Source: Clostridia bacterium
GTDB taxonomy: Bacteria; Bacillota; Clostridia; Acetivibrionales; DSM-2933
NCBI GenBank assembly: GCA_026418275.1
Contig: JAOABQ010000051.1
Location: 39,976-103,975 of the forward strand
Direction: 5' to 3'
DNA length: 64,000 nucleotides
The notes under the pieces: generated by a model
The model's database searches: none
Told to the model about the DNA's origin: nothing
Seen by the model: only the letters and a program-made list of their open reading frames with translations
Part shown: positions 44,640 through 55,000 of the stretch, piece after piece
Position numbering within the stretch: position 1 is the stretch's first letter
Layout of the letters: each line of letters begins with the position of its first letter
Position numbers and translations under genes: made by a program

Positions 44640-45731
44640 TTATTTACCGTATATGCTTGTAAATTCAAAGCTCTTTATATTATAGTCATATACTGCGCTG
44701 TATCTCTGGTATTCGGCATTAATCAGTGCTTCCTGCTGGTTGAGTAAAGCCGTCTTACTTATAACTCCGTTTTTGAATTTTGTTTCTGCGTTTTTCAGCT
44801 TCTTCTTTACCAAGTTCAAATATTTTTCTGATAAGTCAAGTCTATCCTTTGCGTTCAAAAGGTAGTTATACTTGTTTTTTAGCTCTGTCTCAACCTTCAA
44901 ACGGATATCAGCCAGGTTTGCTTTTGCCAGCTCAAGGCTTTTTGAATTCTGTTCGTATATAGTCTCGCCTTCTTTAAAATGTTCTTTGGTAAATTCCAAT
45001 ATCTTTGTTTTAAAAATTACGCTGTTTTCACCTTGATATATGCCGGTATCGTTCTTTAATACTTTTTCCAGCAAAGTGTCTACAGATATGCTTTCCAATG
45101 CTGCGGGCAGTAATTCATCTACTATACTTAATGGTGTATCATTCATCGGCAACCCTAACAGCTTTTTTATTTCTATTCCTGCAAACTGCAGCTTCAGTTC
45201 GATATTGCCGACAGTCACTTTTCTACTTTCTATGTCGTACTGGGAGTCTAACAAATCGCTTTCGGCTATCTTTCCTGATTTGAACTGGGTATTAAGTATA
45301 TTAAGCTTTTCCTGGTATATGGAAAGTTTTTTTTGTTCTGCTTCCAGTTCCTTTTGTATAAGGATGTATTGTAAGATACTGTTATAAATACTAATTTTAA
45401 TATTTGTAGCATCGGCTTCCTTATTTCTTTTTGCTACCGTCAGGTCAACCTCTGCTTCAAGGGGCTTTACCTCCTCCTTAATCCTATTGTCCAGAAGTTC
45501 ACGCCACGTAGTATACCTGTTCTGCTTGCCAATATTATCTTTTGCATCCTTTAGGGCGCTTTCCTTTACTTTTATTTCAAAATCGTTAATTACAAGCTGC
45601 TTGCTGGTTTCTAGTGCCGTTTTTGTGGCACTCTCTATGCTGATGCTTACAGATTCGTCAGTAGCCAGGGTTTGCATCAATGGGGTAAGGGTAAATATAA
45701 TCAATAGGATTATAGCGGCTAGTTTTTTCAT
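44640..45731 (-). CDS. TolC-family secreted coiled-coil protein
   Basis: A 363-residue protein with a signal peptide (MKKLAAIILLIIFTLTPL, cleavage near ATDES). The rest is mostly alpha-helical and coiled-coil, with the TolC/outer-membrane-efflux pattern: EAEQKKLSIYQEKLNILNTQF, KSGKIAESDLLDSQYDIESRK and a second copy of the same motif, KFKNGVISKTALLNQQEALIN. In diderms TolC crosses the outer membrane. In a spore-forming monoderm its role is unknown; it may span or anchor in the thick wall or S-layer zone. It lies 87 bases before loaP. Confidence 0.75.
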   Translation of the reverse strand: MKKLAAIILLIIFTLTPLMQTLATDESVSISIESATKTALETSKQLVINDFEIKVKESALKDAKDNIGKQNRYTTWRELLDNRIKEEVKPLEAEVDLTVAKRNKEADATNIKISIYNSILQYILIQKELEAEQKKLSIYQEKLNILNTQFKSGKIAESDLLDSQYDIESRKVTVGNIELKLQFAGIEIKKLLGLPMNDTPLSIVDELLPAALESISVDTLLEKVLKNDTGIYQGENSVIFKTKILEFTKEHFKEGETIYEQNSKSLELAKANLADIRLKVETELKNKYNYLLNAKDRLDLSEKYLNLVKKKLKNAETKFKNGVISKTALLNQQEALINAEYQRYSAVYDYNIKSFEFTSIYGK

Positions 45732-45746
45732 CGTTTTTCTCCCTCC

Positions 45747-46916
45747 TTAATATCCGGGGCCTAAGGCACATGCCTTTTCAAACTTCATCAGCTTTGTGTT
45801 TAAGTTGTATATTCCCAGCTTCACCGAGTATTCCATCTGAAAAACACTTAGCCTAATTTCAGCTAAAGTAGTTTTGGTGATTTTCCCCTGAGAGAAGCTT
45901 TGGCTGTATTTTTTCACCTTGCTTTTTTGTTCCTTCAGGGAGTTTTCCAGTGCTATGAGGCTTTTTTCCTCTTTAACTAGGTCGGCATAGGCGTTTCTAA
46001 TTTCAAGTTCTATTTCTATCTTTGACTTTTCAATATCTATTTTCAACTTTTCGATTTCATCTATCAGGGTGTCGTGTTCTTTTTTCAAATCTTCGTCGGT
46101 GTCCTTGTTTTTTTCGTAAACATCCTTTGTATTCAATATTTCAAGATTCAACTCTTTTAAGGATTTTTGATAAAGGAGATCGGTTATCTCAAGCCTTTCC
46201 TTCAAGGCCTTTTCTATGTAGGTTTCTACCGGAGAGAGCTTTAACGGATTATGTACCTCATCTATTACTATGCTTTCATACACACATTCTATAGGTGTAC
46301 CGATATAGCTATTTATACTTCTGCAGGCATTTTCCTTATTTCTTTGTGCTATTTGCAGTTCACTTTTTGCGCTGAGGCAGCTGTATTCGGCCTCATCCCT
46401 GTTATTTTCGGAAATCAGTCCGGTGGAGTATTTTTTCAATGCCTCGTCGTATTTGCTTTGTTCTACCTTCAATATCTCATTCTTTATTTTTACCTGTACA
46501 TCGGCTCCCAGCAGTGCGCCGTACAAATCCCGCAGCCCCAGAGTCAGGCGTAATGAGCTTACGGTAGTATTATCTATTGCCGATTCCCATTGGTACTTTG
46601 CTTGCTTTGGAAGTAGTTCCTTTTGCTTGGTCATAAGCATTTGGGTATAATCGTCGTAAGCAAAGAAATGTTCCTCGTTATTAAAGGTAAAGGTAACTCC
46701 TTTTGTATTTATACTTCCGAACATCGCTACAGTATCGGTATAGCTTATTTGGGCTTGCCGTACAGAGTTATTAAGATTTTTTATGGTAAGATTATTTTCC
46801 AAGAGTTTGTTTTTCAACAGGGCGTAAGTGGATGTAGCGGTATTGCTTTTTGCAAAGGCCTGCGCACTTGTCATTACGAGTACCGCCGCCAGGAATATAG
46901 AGAAAAGCTTCTTCAT
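45747..46916 (-). CDS. TolC-family secreted coiled-coil protein
   Basis: A 389-residue protein with a signal peptide (MKKLFSIFLAAVLVMTSAQAFA). Two helical repeats carry the TolC-like KYSTGLISENNRDEAEYSCLSAK and FSQGKITKTTLAEIRLSVFQM motifs, with a coiled coil at about 265-310. It is 15 bases upstream of the second TolC-family gene, and the two probably act together. The start is preceded by AAAGGAGGG 7 bases upstream. The function is not known in monoderm bacteria. Confidence 0.75.
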   Translation of the reverse strand: MKKLFSIFLAAVLVMTSAQAFAKSNTATSTYALLKNKLLENNLTIKNLNNSVRQAQISYTDTVAMFGSINTKGVTFTFNNEEHFFAYDDYTQMLMTKQKELLPKQAKYQWESAIDNTTVSSLRLTLGLRDLYGALLGADVQVKIKNEILKVEQSKYDEALKKYSTGLISENNRDEAEYSCLSAKSELQIAQRNKENACRSINSYIGTPIECVYESIVIDEVHNPLKLSPVETYIEKALKERLEITDLLYQKSLKELNLEILNTKDVYEKNKDTDEDLKKEHDTLIDEIEKLKIDIEKSKIEIELEIRNAYADLVKEEKSLIALENSLKEQKSKVKKYSQSFSQGKITKTTLAEIRLSVFQMEYSVKLGIYNLNTKLMKFEKACALGPGY

Positions 46917-46937
46917 GTTTTCCCTCCTTTGTAAGGA

Positions 46938-46968
46938 TTTTTCCTAATATACTCTATGATAACACAAA
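46938..46968 (-). promoter_or_regulatory. Weak promoter candidate for the tolC-like/loaP operon
   Basis: Upstream of the first TolC-family gene the minus strand has TTGATA followed by an AT-rich stretch with TTATCAT about 18 bases later. The spacing is slightly long, so this is only a candidate. No other sigma-A-like pair is visible in the 46917-47090 interval. Confidence 0.25.
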
Positions 46969-47091
46969 TTACCTATTGGGTATCAAGGGGTATTTTTAAC
47001 GAATTTGTGGTAATATTTTTAGATTAGAATTTAATTGTAGTCGCATATGCCTTTTTCCACCTATATGCAGCTTTATAAATTTTCCATCTTG

Positions 47092-47178
47092 TTATATGTC
47101 AAATGATACATTCATATTAATCAAAATAAGAAAATCTAAAACCATTCCTAGAATTTTTATTAATGTTCTTTTCTTCAC
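47092..47178 (-). CDS. Small ORF, 28 residues, hydrophobic
   Basis: A GTG start at 47178 is preceded, 6 bases away, by the strong ribosome site GGGGAGGT. The product is MKKRTLIKILGMVLDFLILI followed by NMNVSFDI, a positively charged N-terminus and a hydrophobic core that resemble a truncated signal peptide or a small membrane peptide. It lies between a terminator and the TolC-family gene. It could be a genuine small gene or the leftover start of a deleted secreted protein. No family is recognised. Confidence 0.35.
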   Translation of the reverse strand: MKKRTLIKILGMVLDFLILINMNVSFDI

Positions 47179-47218
47179 TTTTGTGACCTCCCCAAAATAT
47201 TTATATTTTTATATTAAA

Positions 47219-47249
47219 AAAACGCACAGTTCGAAAGAACCGGCGTTTT
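47219..47249 (-). terminator. Terminator-like hairpin downstream of the ligase gene
   Basis: AAAACGC (47219-47225) pairs with GCGTTTT (47243-47249), and an inner GTTC/GAAC stem closes a GAAA loop. On the minus strand a run of seven T follows. It should separate the O-antigen-ligase-like gene from the TolC-family genes. A weaker T-tract also follows on the plus strand. Confidence 0.7.
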
Positions 47250-47277
47250 ATTAACATTTTTTTATCTCTTTTATAAG

Positions 47278-47355
47278 TCAATTACCCGTTAAACTATCTC
47301 CATTTAAAGATATATGATAAAGATAATTGTGCACATTGTAAGGGACCATTCCCAT
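47278..47355 (-). CDS. Small ORF, 25 residues
   Basis: An ATG at 47355 with AAAAGGAG about 11 bases upstream opens a 25-residue frame (MGMVPYNVHNYLYHISLNGD followed by SLTGN), ending before the terminator at 47219-47249. The start region includes a GGGA/TCCC inverted repeat. The peptide is not hydrophobic and not recognised. It may be a real small peptide, or only a chance frame in the 3' untranslated region of the ligase gene. Confidence 0.25.
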   Translation of the reverse strand: MGMVPYNVHNYLYHISLNGDSLTGN

Positions 47356-47432
47356 AATTAAGAATACTCCTTTTGCAATATGTTGCATATAAAAGGATTT
47401 ATAATTTGTATTTATCTTAGACAATGATATTC

Positions 47433-50400
47433 TTAAACTTCTGTTATAGTAATGCTCTTTATATGGTAACTTCCTTCTACATTCAAGAACAATCTTTCAT
47501 ATTGCGAAGGTTTAAAATCTTTAGGGGTAGTAAATACTGCAGTATATAAATTTGAATTTTTAACCATCTTATCACAGTTTTCAACACTAATTCCCGATAT
47601 AGTATATTTTATTTCATTTGGCAAATTAGAACCGGCGAGCTCTATATTAATTACATAAGCCTTGTCGGGAAACAAGCTAAGAGCTCTGCTCTTTATATAT
47701 ACATCTTTAGCAGCAGTAGAATTTTCAAGAGTAACGTATTCGTTATCTTTAGTAATTTTTATATCATTAGGATTGTCACTGCTCCATTGATCAGGTATAT
47801 TATCAAAATTTACATCCAAATCATTAAGAGTTGTAAAAACCAGGTTATTTGGATTAATTATATCTGACTTTCCATAATTATCCTTTATATTTCTAAATAT
47901 TTCAATTAACCTTATTGTTTTATCTGTAAAAACAAAAGGCTTGTAGTTTTTGCTATTTATTTCAATTGCTTTATCTATCACTTGGAATGCTTTATCAAGA
48001 TATTCTATCGCCTTATCATTCTCCGCCTTTCCGAAATAGTAGAAGATTATAGTAGAATATACATTTAACTCCTGTTCCCAATTCTCCGGTCTTAATGGTG
48101 CTAATTCAGATACCCTAGAGAAATATTCCAGAGCTTTATCTGCATTACCAGTTTTAAGATAGTACAAACCTAGGTTTGAGCACATATACGCATTATATTT
48201 ACCAAGCCGCTCTGCCTTTAATACGAGTTCCTGTAACTTTTCAGCATCCTCAGACGAAATCTTTGACTGAAGTATTATAAGATTTGCATAGTCTATCTTG
48301 CTTTCTGCCTTGAAAGAATCCAGTCTTGAAGCAATAGCCATATAGCTTTTTGCACGCTCAATATCGTTATTTTTAGATGCCGTAAAAGACTTTTGTTCAT
48401 ACACAACAGCTAACTTTAGGCATAAAGGAATGCTTATAAGCAAAAGTGCTCCTAAAATTAATACAGCATTATATATATTTAATGATTTGAATTTATTAAA
48501 TACCTTATCAACCTTTTGCAAACCTTTATCAATAGCCTTATTCTTTATTTCAATTGGTTCATAACCTCTTATATACTCCGAGTTAAATATCCCTAGCAGA
48601 ACCCATAATAAAATAGACATAGCTGACAGTGAGAAGTCAAAGTCAATAAAAGAGTGCATAAGCAGAAGTGATATTGCAGCAAAAACGGCGGAGTTAATTA
48701 TTTTAGAGTTTAAACAACCTATATTCCTTTTAACTCTATATATCACTAACATTAATACTAAAGTCACCAGCACTAATATTAATACAAGAGCACCTACTAT
48801 TCCTGTTTCAATTAGAACCTGAACAGCGAAACTGTGGGGCTCATTACTCTGGTAGAAATAGGACTGATACTTCTGGTATAAAAGCACCCAGGCTCCTCCA
48901 CCGGCACCAAAAACCGGATGATCTTTAAACATCTTTATTCCATCTTTATAAAACATACTTCTGGAAATCTTACTACTGCTTATATCCTGATTTTGTAGCA
49001 TCGCTGCTATATTTTCAGGAATATATTTATATTTCAATATTGTGTTTTTATATAACTTGTTATCAGCATTAAGTAACTTTAAACTATTTAGCTTAATAAT
49101 TGAATTATTATCTAATGCAGTAAATACAATATTCACCGCTTGTGTTTCCTTCAATGTTCTGAAGGTCAACTTTTGATAAATCTTACCATTCTGAGGCGCA
49201 CCATTTATTTGCGCAATTAATGTTCCACCATCAATATTAAGATTTTTTTCACTCATGCTAAAAACTTCAACTTTATATTGAGCTACTTTATTGTCCCCAG
49301 GCCTGAGATTCAACTCAGCATCTAAAGTATATTCTTTATCAGCCTCTATTGATACTGTCTTTTCAATTACTTCTGGTATTCCTTGGGTTACAGCCCCCTT
49401 TCCTATTGTAACTGCCTCACCGGAATTTAATACAATCAATGTCGCTGCCGCACCAAGTACAATGCACACGATTAATAATATCAAATATACCTTTATCCGT
49501 ACTTTCTCAACTATCTTTAAAATAATATCACTAAACATAAATAAAACAGCAGCTATCGCAGCTCCAAGAATCAATGCCAACCATATGGCTTTTTCATTTC
49601 CTACATTATTAGATATATAATATAAAAGCTTCATAGGACTTTTAGGGAAAGGAATTGTGGCAATCCCCATAGATATTGCAGAAATAACAGAATACACTGC
49701 TAGTTTAGCTCTTGTCCCCTTAGGGAGTGCAATAAACATTATGATTAATGCTAGCGAAAACGCCAGTATCGCACCTTTACTGAAAGTCAATAACAAGGTT
49801 GTCATAATTATATAACTGCATACACCTAGCACTAATCTAACGGTTCTTATTTGCGAAGCTGCCATAAATCCAAGACATAAAAGGAGTATAGCTGCAAGAT
49901 ATGCCCCTGTAACATTCGGGTATTGAAATACCGAATATATTCTTCCAATAAGAAATGTTTCCTTTATCAATAGTGGTATCCCTGTTGCTTCAAAAATCCT
50001 GTTCAAAACCTTGGTTACATGTTCTCCCGTAGCTCCATCATAGCCTATAAAACACACAGCAATCGCAGTAATAATAAGTGTTATAAACACTGTAATTTTA
50101 AATCTACGGCTTATAGCAAACTTTGAAACTATCACAAATAAAGAAAAATACATAAGATACTTCACCACTTCAATTACAGCATTTCTCGTGCCTACAGCAT
50201 AAAGTACAGATATTGCATACATTATTACAAGAAGCGCAAGCGCATAGTCAAGTGGTGTTTTTAATAGTGCCTTATCTTTGGTCATTAACTTATATCCTCC
50301 AAAAAGCACTAAAGCTGTAAATATAACTATAGCAGCACTTAATTGATCAGGCTCAAAATATGTCCCTCTGAAAAAAGGCGTGACAAACAATATAAATGAA

Positions 50401-50492
50401 ATTATCGATATAATAGATAATTTTATAGTTTTTGCAATAGAACCCTCTTGCTCAATGAGGCTAGTCGTCTTTTGCATTATTTTATTTTGCAT
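47433..50492 (-). CDS. O-antigen ligase-like membrane protein with TPR repeats
   Basis: A protein of about 1019 residues. Residues 30-370 and 580-720 hold some 12-14 hydrophobic segments. A Wzy_C/WaaL-type extracellular region contains MFKDHPVFGAGGGAWVLLYQ, followed by NEPHSFAVQVLIETGIVG, the conserved H and G-rich motif of O-antigen ligases and polymerases. Residues 720-900 form TPR-like helices (DKALEYFSRVSELAPLRPEN), and the C-terminus is a beta-rich domain. A role in ligating or polymerising glycan, perhaps onto an S-layer protein, is inferred. The ATG at 50492 has GGGGGA upstream. Confidence 0.75.
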   Translation of the reverse strand: MQNKIMQKTTSLIEQEGSIAKTIKLSIISIISFILFVTPFFRGTYFEPDQLSAAIVIFTALVLFGGYKLMTKDKALLKTPLDYALALLVIMYAISVLYAVGTRNAVIEVVKYLMYFSLFVIVSKFAISRRFKITVFITLIITAIAVCFIGYDGATGEHVTKVLNRIFEATGIPLLIKETFLIGRIYSVFQYPNVTGAYLAAILLLCLGFMAASQIRTVRLVLGVCSYIIMTTLLLTFSKGAILAFSLALIIMFIALPKGTRAKLAVYSVISAISMGIATIPFPKSPMKLLYYISNNVGNEKAIWLALILGAAIAAVLFMFSDIILKIVEKVRIKVYLILLIVCIVLGAAATLIVLNSGEAVTIGKGAVTQGIPEVIEKTVSIEADKEYTLDAELNLRPGDNKVAQYKVEVFSMSEKNLNIDGGTLIAQINGAPQNGKIYQKLTFRTLKETQAVNIVFTALDNNSIIKLNSLKLLNADNKLYKNTILKYKYIPENIAAMLQNQDISSSKISRSMFYKDGIKMFKDHPVFGAGGGAWVLLYQKYQSYFYQSNEPHSFAVQVLIETGIVGALVLILVLVTLVLMLVIYRVKRNIGCLNSKIINSAVFAAISLLLMHSFIDFDFSLSAMSILLWVLLGIFNSEYIRGYEPIEIKNKAIDKGLQKVDKVFNKFKSLNIYNAVLILGALLLISIPLCLKLAVVYEQKSFTASKNNDIERAKSYMAIASRLDSFKAESKIDYANLIILQSKISSEDAEKLQELVLKAERLGKYNAYMCSNLGLYYLKTGNADKALEYFSRVSELAPLRPENWEQELNVYSTIIFYYFGKAENDKAIEYLDKAFQVIDKAIEINSKNYKPFVFTDKTIRLIEIFRNIKDNYGKSDIINPNNLVFTTLNDLDVNFDNIPDQWSSDNPNDIKITKDNEYVTLENSTAAKDVYIKSRALSLFPDKAYVINIELAGSNLPNEIKYTISGISVENCDKMVKNSNLYTAVFTTPKDFKPSQYERLFLNVEGSYHIKSITITEV

Positions 50493-50546
50493 GAATTTTT
50501 CCCCCATTAATTATTTTTACCCTATTGTTTATTTAAACTCTACTAT

Positions 50547-50575
50547 ATCCTAATATAAAGTATCTACTATGTCAA
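50547..50575 (-). promoter_or_regulatory. Promoter for the ligase-like gene
   Basis: On the minus strand TTGACA (50570-50575), a 17-base spacer and TAGGAT (50547-50552) form a good vegetative promoter about 55 bases before the start codon. It lies between the gene and the ISL3 element, so the insertion left it intact. Confidence 0.6.
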
Positions 50576-50602
50576 TTGGACATAATTTCAAATAGTAAAA
50601 AG

Positions 50603-51975
50603 GGCTCTATACTAAACATTGGGGTAAGAAAAAAATAAATGAGGCATAATGCTTCAAATTCTTGTAAACTGAAGTTACCACACACCAATACACAAGAAGG
50701 AGAAAAAACTATGCCTCAAACAGATTATATATCAAAGTTACTCGATATAGGAAGTATTAATATTTTAGATTTGAAATTCGATGATAAAACAATTATAGTT
50801 TCCTTTAAATTGCAACGGCGTCCTCATGTTTGTCCAGATTGTTGTGCCATTACCGATAAGGTTCACGACTACAGAAAGCAACAAGTAAAGGATGACCCAG
50901 CGTTTGGTAAAAGGCTTATATGGCTTTATTACAAACGCCGTTACTGCTGTCCATGCTGCAATAAGCGTTTTTATGAAACTAACGGCTTATTACCTAAATT
51001 CCATAGGATTACACGCCGATTAACTGCTTATTGCATCAATGAACTAAAAAGAAAATGCTCTCAGAAAGACATTGCTGCATCACTTGGGATTTCACCCTCA
51101 ACTGTTTATCGATGGCTACAGTTAATAGGGTATTCCAAGCCACCTAAACTTCCTAAAGTCTTATCAATAGATGAGTTCCGCGGTAATACTGATAAAGGTA
51201 AATTCCAATGTATTCTTACCTCACCTGTAGAAAAGGAAGTTATAGATATTTTACCCACAATGGAATCAACCGACATCTTTGAGTACCTTCGACAATTTCC
51301 TAATCGTAAGGAGGTACAATATTTTATAACCGATATGTGTAAACCATACGTCCAAACTGCAAAGCACCTATTCCCTCAAGCTACTATAATCATTGACCGT
51401 TTTCATGTTGTTAGATACTGCACTTGGGCTCTAGAGAATGTCCGAAAGCGTATACAGAAAAAGCTCCTTCCTGAGCAACGTAAATACTTCAAGCGCAGTC
51501 GTAAACTTCTTTTAGCACATATGGAAAAGCTCTCCGATGAAAACAAGGCAGCTGTTGAAAGAATGCTTCTTTTTTCTAGAGATCTAAGAGAAGCTTACCT
51601 ACTTAAAGAGGTCTTTTACCGATTCATGGCTTCCAAGGATAAACAAGAAGCAATCAATAACTTAAAGGAATTCCGAATGCATGCAAATGTTGCAAATATA
51701 CCTGAATTTAAAGCCTGTATGACAATGTTACAGAACTGGGAATCATATATACTTAACGCTTTCACCTGTCCTTATTCCAATGGATTTACCGAAGGCATTA
51801 ATAATACAATCAAAGTAATTAAGCGTATAGCTTACGGGTACAAAAACTTTGATAACTTTAGACGTAGAATTTTACATACCTTACATGTGAATAAAGAGCC
51901 AATCACTCTTTAAAGTAATTGGCCCTTCAATAAAATTTCAGTTTACTATTCTACCCCAACTATTGACATAGAACC
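50603..51975 (+). mobile_element. ISL3-family insertion sequence
   Basis: The element is about 1373 bases, bounded by imperfect terminal inverted repeats: left GGCTCTAT...TTGGGGTA, right (reverse) GGTTCTAT...TTGGGGTA. The flanks carry a near-identical direct repeat, AGTAAAAAG on the left (50594-50602) and AGTAAAAG on the right (51976-51983), consistent with the 8-bp target duplication of ISL3 elements apart from one A in a homopolymer. The single transposase gene is intact, so the insertion may be fairly recent. Confidence 0.85.
50711..51913 (+). CDS. ISL3-family transposase
   Basis: A transposase of about 400 residues. The N-terminal zinc finger has CPDC and CCPCC cysteine pairs. A helix-turn-helix follows in KDIAASLGISPSTVYRWLQ, and the DDE_Tnp_ISL3 domain contains LSIDEFRG, ITDMCKPYVQTAKHLFPQATIIIDRFHVVRY and the C-terminal YSNGFTEGINNTIKVIKR with the catalytic Glu. 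The ATG at 50711 is chosen because AGGAG lies 8-9 bases upstream. No frameshift or stop is visible, so it is probably functional. Confidence 0.92.
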   Translation: MPQTDYISKLLDIGSINILDLKFDDKTIIVSFKLQRRPHVCPDCCAITDKVHDYRKQQVKDDPAFGKRLIWLYYKRRYCCPCCNKRFYETNGLLPKFHRITRRLTAYCINELKRKCSQKDIAASLGISPSTVYRWLQLIGYSKPPKLPKVLSIDEFRGNTDKGKFQCILTSPVEKEVIDILPTMESTDIFEYLRQFPNRKEVQYFITDMCKPYVQTAKHLFPQATIIIDRFHVVRYCTWALENVRKRIQKKLLPEQRKYFKRSRKLLLAHMEKLSDENKAAVERMLLFSRDLREAYLLKEVFYRFMASKDKQEAINNLKEFRMHANVANIPEFKACMTMLQNWESYILNAFTCPYSNGFTEGINNTIKVIKRIAYGYKNFDNFRRRILHTLHVNKEPITL

Positions 51976-51979
51976 AGTA

Positions 51980-52017
51980 AAAGACACTCTGGATTATAAA
52001 TTATCCAGAGTGTCTTT
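51980..52017 (-). terminator. Terminator of the S-layer gene
   Basis: A perfect 15-bp stem (AAAGACACTCTGGAT with its complement) closes an 8-base loop, and the minus strand continues with TTTT. The right-hand target duplication of the ISL3 element overlaps its foot, so the IS inserted at the very end of this terminator. Confidence 0.85.
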
Positions 52018-52054
52018 CTAGTTCTTTATAGTATTAATTTTGAATTAATTACTA

Positions 52055-55000
52055 TTAAGGTCTTGTATATGACTTAGTAAATGCAGCGAGAACATTCTGA
52101 TTTGTCTTATCCTTAATAGTAGAAGCTGACAATGGTGCAAATGTTACTGTGAATGTTTTACCGCTAGCTATAGCACCTCCAAGGTTGATTGTTATCTTAT
52201 CTGTTGTTGAATTGTAAGATACAGCAGCCGCAGGTACAAGCGCACCATCAACTACTACACTGAATTCCATTGTTCCACCAGTAAGATCAAAGTCAGCACC
52301 ATTCAATCCGTCTAACAGTTCTTCACTTACATCAATTGTAAAGTTCTGATGATCTCCTGTGTTTACTATATCACCTACAACGGTAGGTACAATCTTGTCA
52401 ACAAGTGGTGTACCAGCTTGTGCCAACAGTGTCTGTCCATAAATGTCAACCAACGTTCTTGTAGTTGCAGTATAAACAGTGTACTGCAGGCTGTTGATTG
52501 TTCCATTCTTAGCGAATGTATCAACAGTTGTAAATGTGATTGTACCAGTAGTTGCATCGTAGACAGGGCTAGTCTTAGTTATTGTTTGAGGAACACCATT
52601 ATTGATTACGATATCGTTTAATGCCTTACCAGGATCAAATATGAAGTTGGAGAAGTTTGCAAGCTGTACAACAACCGTATTTGTTCCTGTTAATTTTGCA
52701 CTAGCTATTGAAGGAGCTGTTCCAGGTGCTGCCCAAATACCGCCGCCTTGTGATGCTTTAGTAACAACAGCAGCAGTTATTGCATTAGCATCTGTTCCCT
52801 TAAGACCAGTGTACTGGATTTGAACAATGTTTGCAGGGTTGAGACCATTAGTAGCATCTGCAACTGCGGTAGGCCAAGTCAATTTGATTGTCTTGCCGCT
52901 GTTGATTAATTCTACTGTTGAACCAGAAGGTATTCCATTAACAACCTTACTGTCTTCTCCTCTTACGTATACGAAGTTACCAGCTACTACTGTTGAAGCA
53001 TCTAAAACATCATCAAATGTAATATACATGCTCTGACCTGATACTGATACTCCTGTACGTGCAGCAGCTGTCAAATCTTTAACCTTCAAACCAGCTACAT
53101 AGTAGTCAGTTATCTTATTCTTCAAAGGATTAGGACCATCGTCAACATTCCTTATCTGTAATGCATAGGAAGATGTTGGAGTAAAGTTTGCAGCTCCGCC
53201 AAGTTGGAGAACAACTTTTGTCTTAACTGTAACGTTAGGAGTTACTGTAGTATCTACAAACCAAGCCGCAGAAACAGCAGGAGTTGCAGTAGTATTATCA
53301 GCTTTAGTTTCTGTAAGTGTATAAGTTCCTGTAGTAACATCTATTTCTTTCGAATATGTTACATACAACTTGTTCTGTACATCTGTAGCAAATTCTACAG
53401 CAGTTACTGTAGGTCTTGTAGTATCAGCTGTTGCTACGAATGCAAGAGTAAGGTCTGCAGCAGGAACGTTACCGAAAGTATCAACGATTCCAGCTTTTGC
53501 AAATGTAACTGTTGTGTTACCAGTAGCAGCGAAAGCTGTTCCGCTGTTAGGTATAGTCCAAGTGATATTATCAGTTGTAGTTGGTGTACCAGCTGTAGCA
53601 CCATTTGTAAATGTTATGCTTGAAGCTGCAAGTGCATTGATTTTTTCGCTAAACTTAACAACCAACTGAGTCTGAGTAGCACTTACAAAAGATACAGTAG
53701 CAGCAGTAGCATCAGTTCCTACTGTGAACTTAATGTCTCTTGAAGAAGCTATTCCGTAACCAGCAAAGTCTCTAGCTGAAGCTGTAACTGTAAGAGTGTG
53801 TTCTCCAGCAGCTAACCTTGAAGTAGGCACTACTGTCAATACTCTTCCTGACATTGCAGGGATAGCTGACTGTGAGAAGTACTGTCCGTCAAGCTTGTAT
53901 TCTCCGCTGTTAGTTATAGTAGATCCATTGATTGGTTCGGAGAATGTAACCTTTATAGCTGAATTTCCGTCTGCTGCTGCACTAACGATTGAAGGAAGTC
54001 CAGTATCAGTGATATTTGAAATTGTCTTCTTAGTATCTGCGCCTGCGATAGCAGCCTTAACAGTTACTTCTGCAGAGTTTCCAGCTGCAGTCAATGCTGT
54101 TCCGAGGTTCAATACAACTGACTTGTTGTCAGCAGCAACTGAATCTACAGTAACTGTGTTACCTGTTACTGCGAAGTTAGCAGCAACCAATTTAGAAGCG
54201 TCTATAGCCTGGTTGAAAGTAACTACTACTTCTTTAAAGTTAGTAGCGCTCAAAGTGAAGTCTACTGCCAATGCCTTAACTGTTACGTTAATTGATACGC
54301 CATCAGCGAATCCTTCGATTGTACCCTTTACAGCAGCCTTAGCAGCAGCTTTAGTAGTATCAACTGTTGCCCAAGTAACAGCTACTTCTGCAGTTTTTCC
54401 ATCTGTGTAAGTAGCAGTAACCTTAGCTGGCAATTTTGCAGCTGCATCATCACCAACAGTCAATTCAACATCGGCAGGAGCTGCAACTGACTTAATTGTA
54501 GCAGCAGGAGTTACCAATCCAGCATCTTCAGCAACTTTTGCCAAATCAGCGTTACCAGCAACCAATGCTTCAACAACAGTCGTTTCTTCGCCTTCAGCAG
54601 TAGCTGTCAATGCGCCATAAACTAATGCTGTAGCCAAGTCTCTAGTCAATGCAGAACCGTTCAAATCTGCAGCCAATGAAGCTACGAGAACGTCGCTCTT
54701 TGCTTTGTCAGCAAGGATAAATGCTGCCTTGCTGTATACGTTTTCAAATCCGAGAGCCTTGTTGATGTAGGATGCGAGATCCTTACCAAGTAAAGGCTTG
54801 TTAGGATAGAAGTTACCATCAGTTGAACCGCTTGCAACTTCTAATTCAACAGCGAGTGCTACCCAACCTTTTGCCCAGTTAGGAACGTCTTTTCCGTCCT
54901 TAAACTTTGCAAGAACTTCGTCAGCACCTTCTTTAGCTGCTTCTGCGTCTGCGTCTGTCTTACCGATGAGCTTAAGAGCGAATGTTACGCCTTCTGCTCT

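Noticed and set aside
52349..54410. Several long plus-strand open frames across the S-layer gene
   Set aside because: They are antisense shadows of a gene with biased codon use, without ribosome sites or recognisable protein features.
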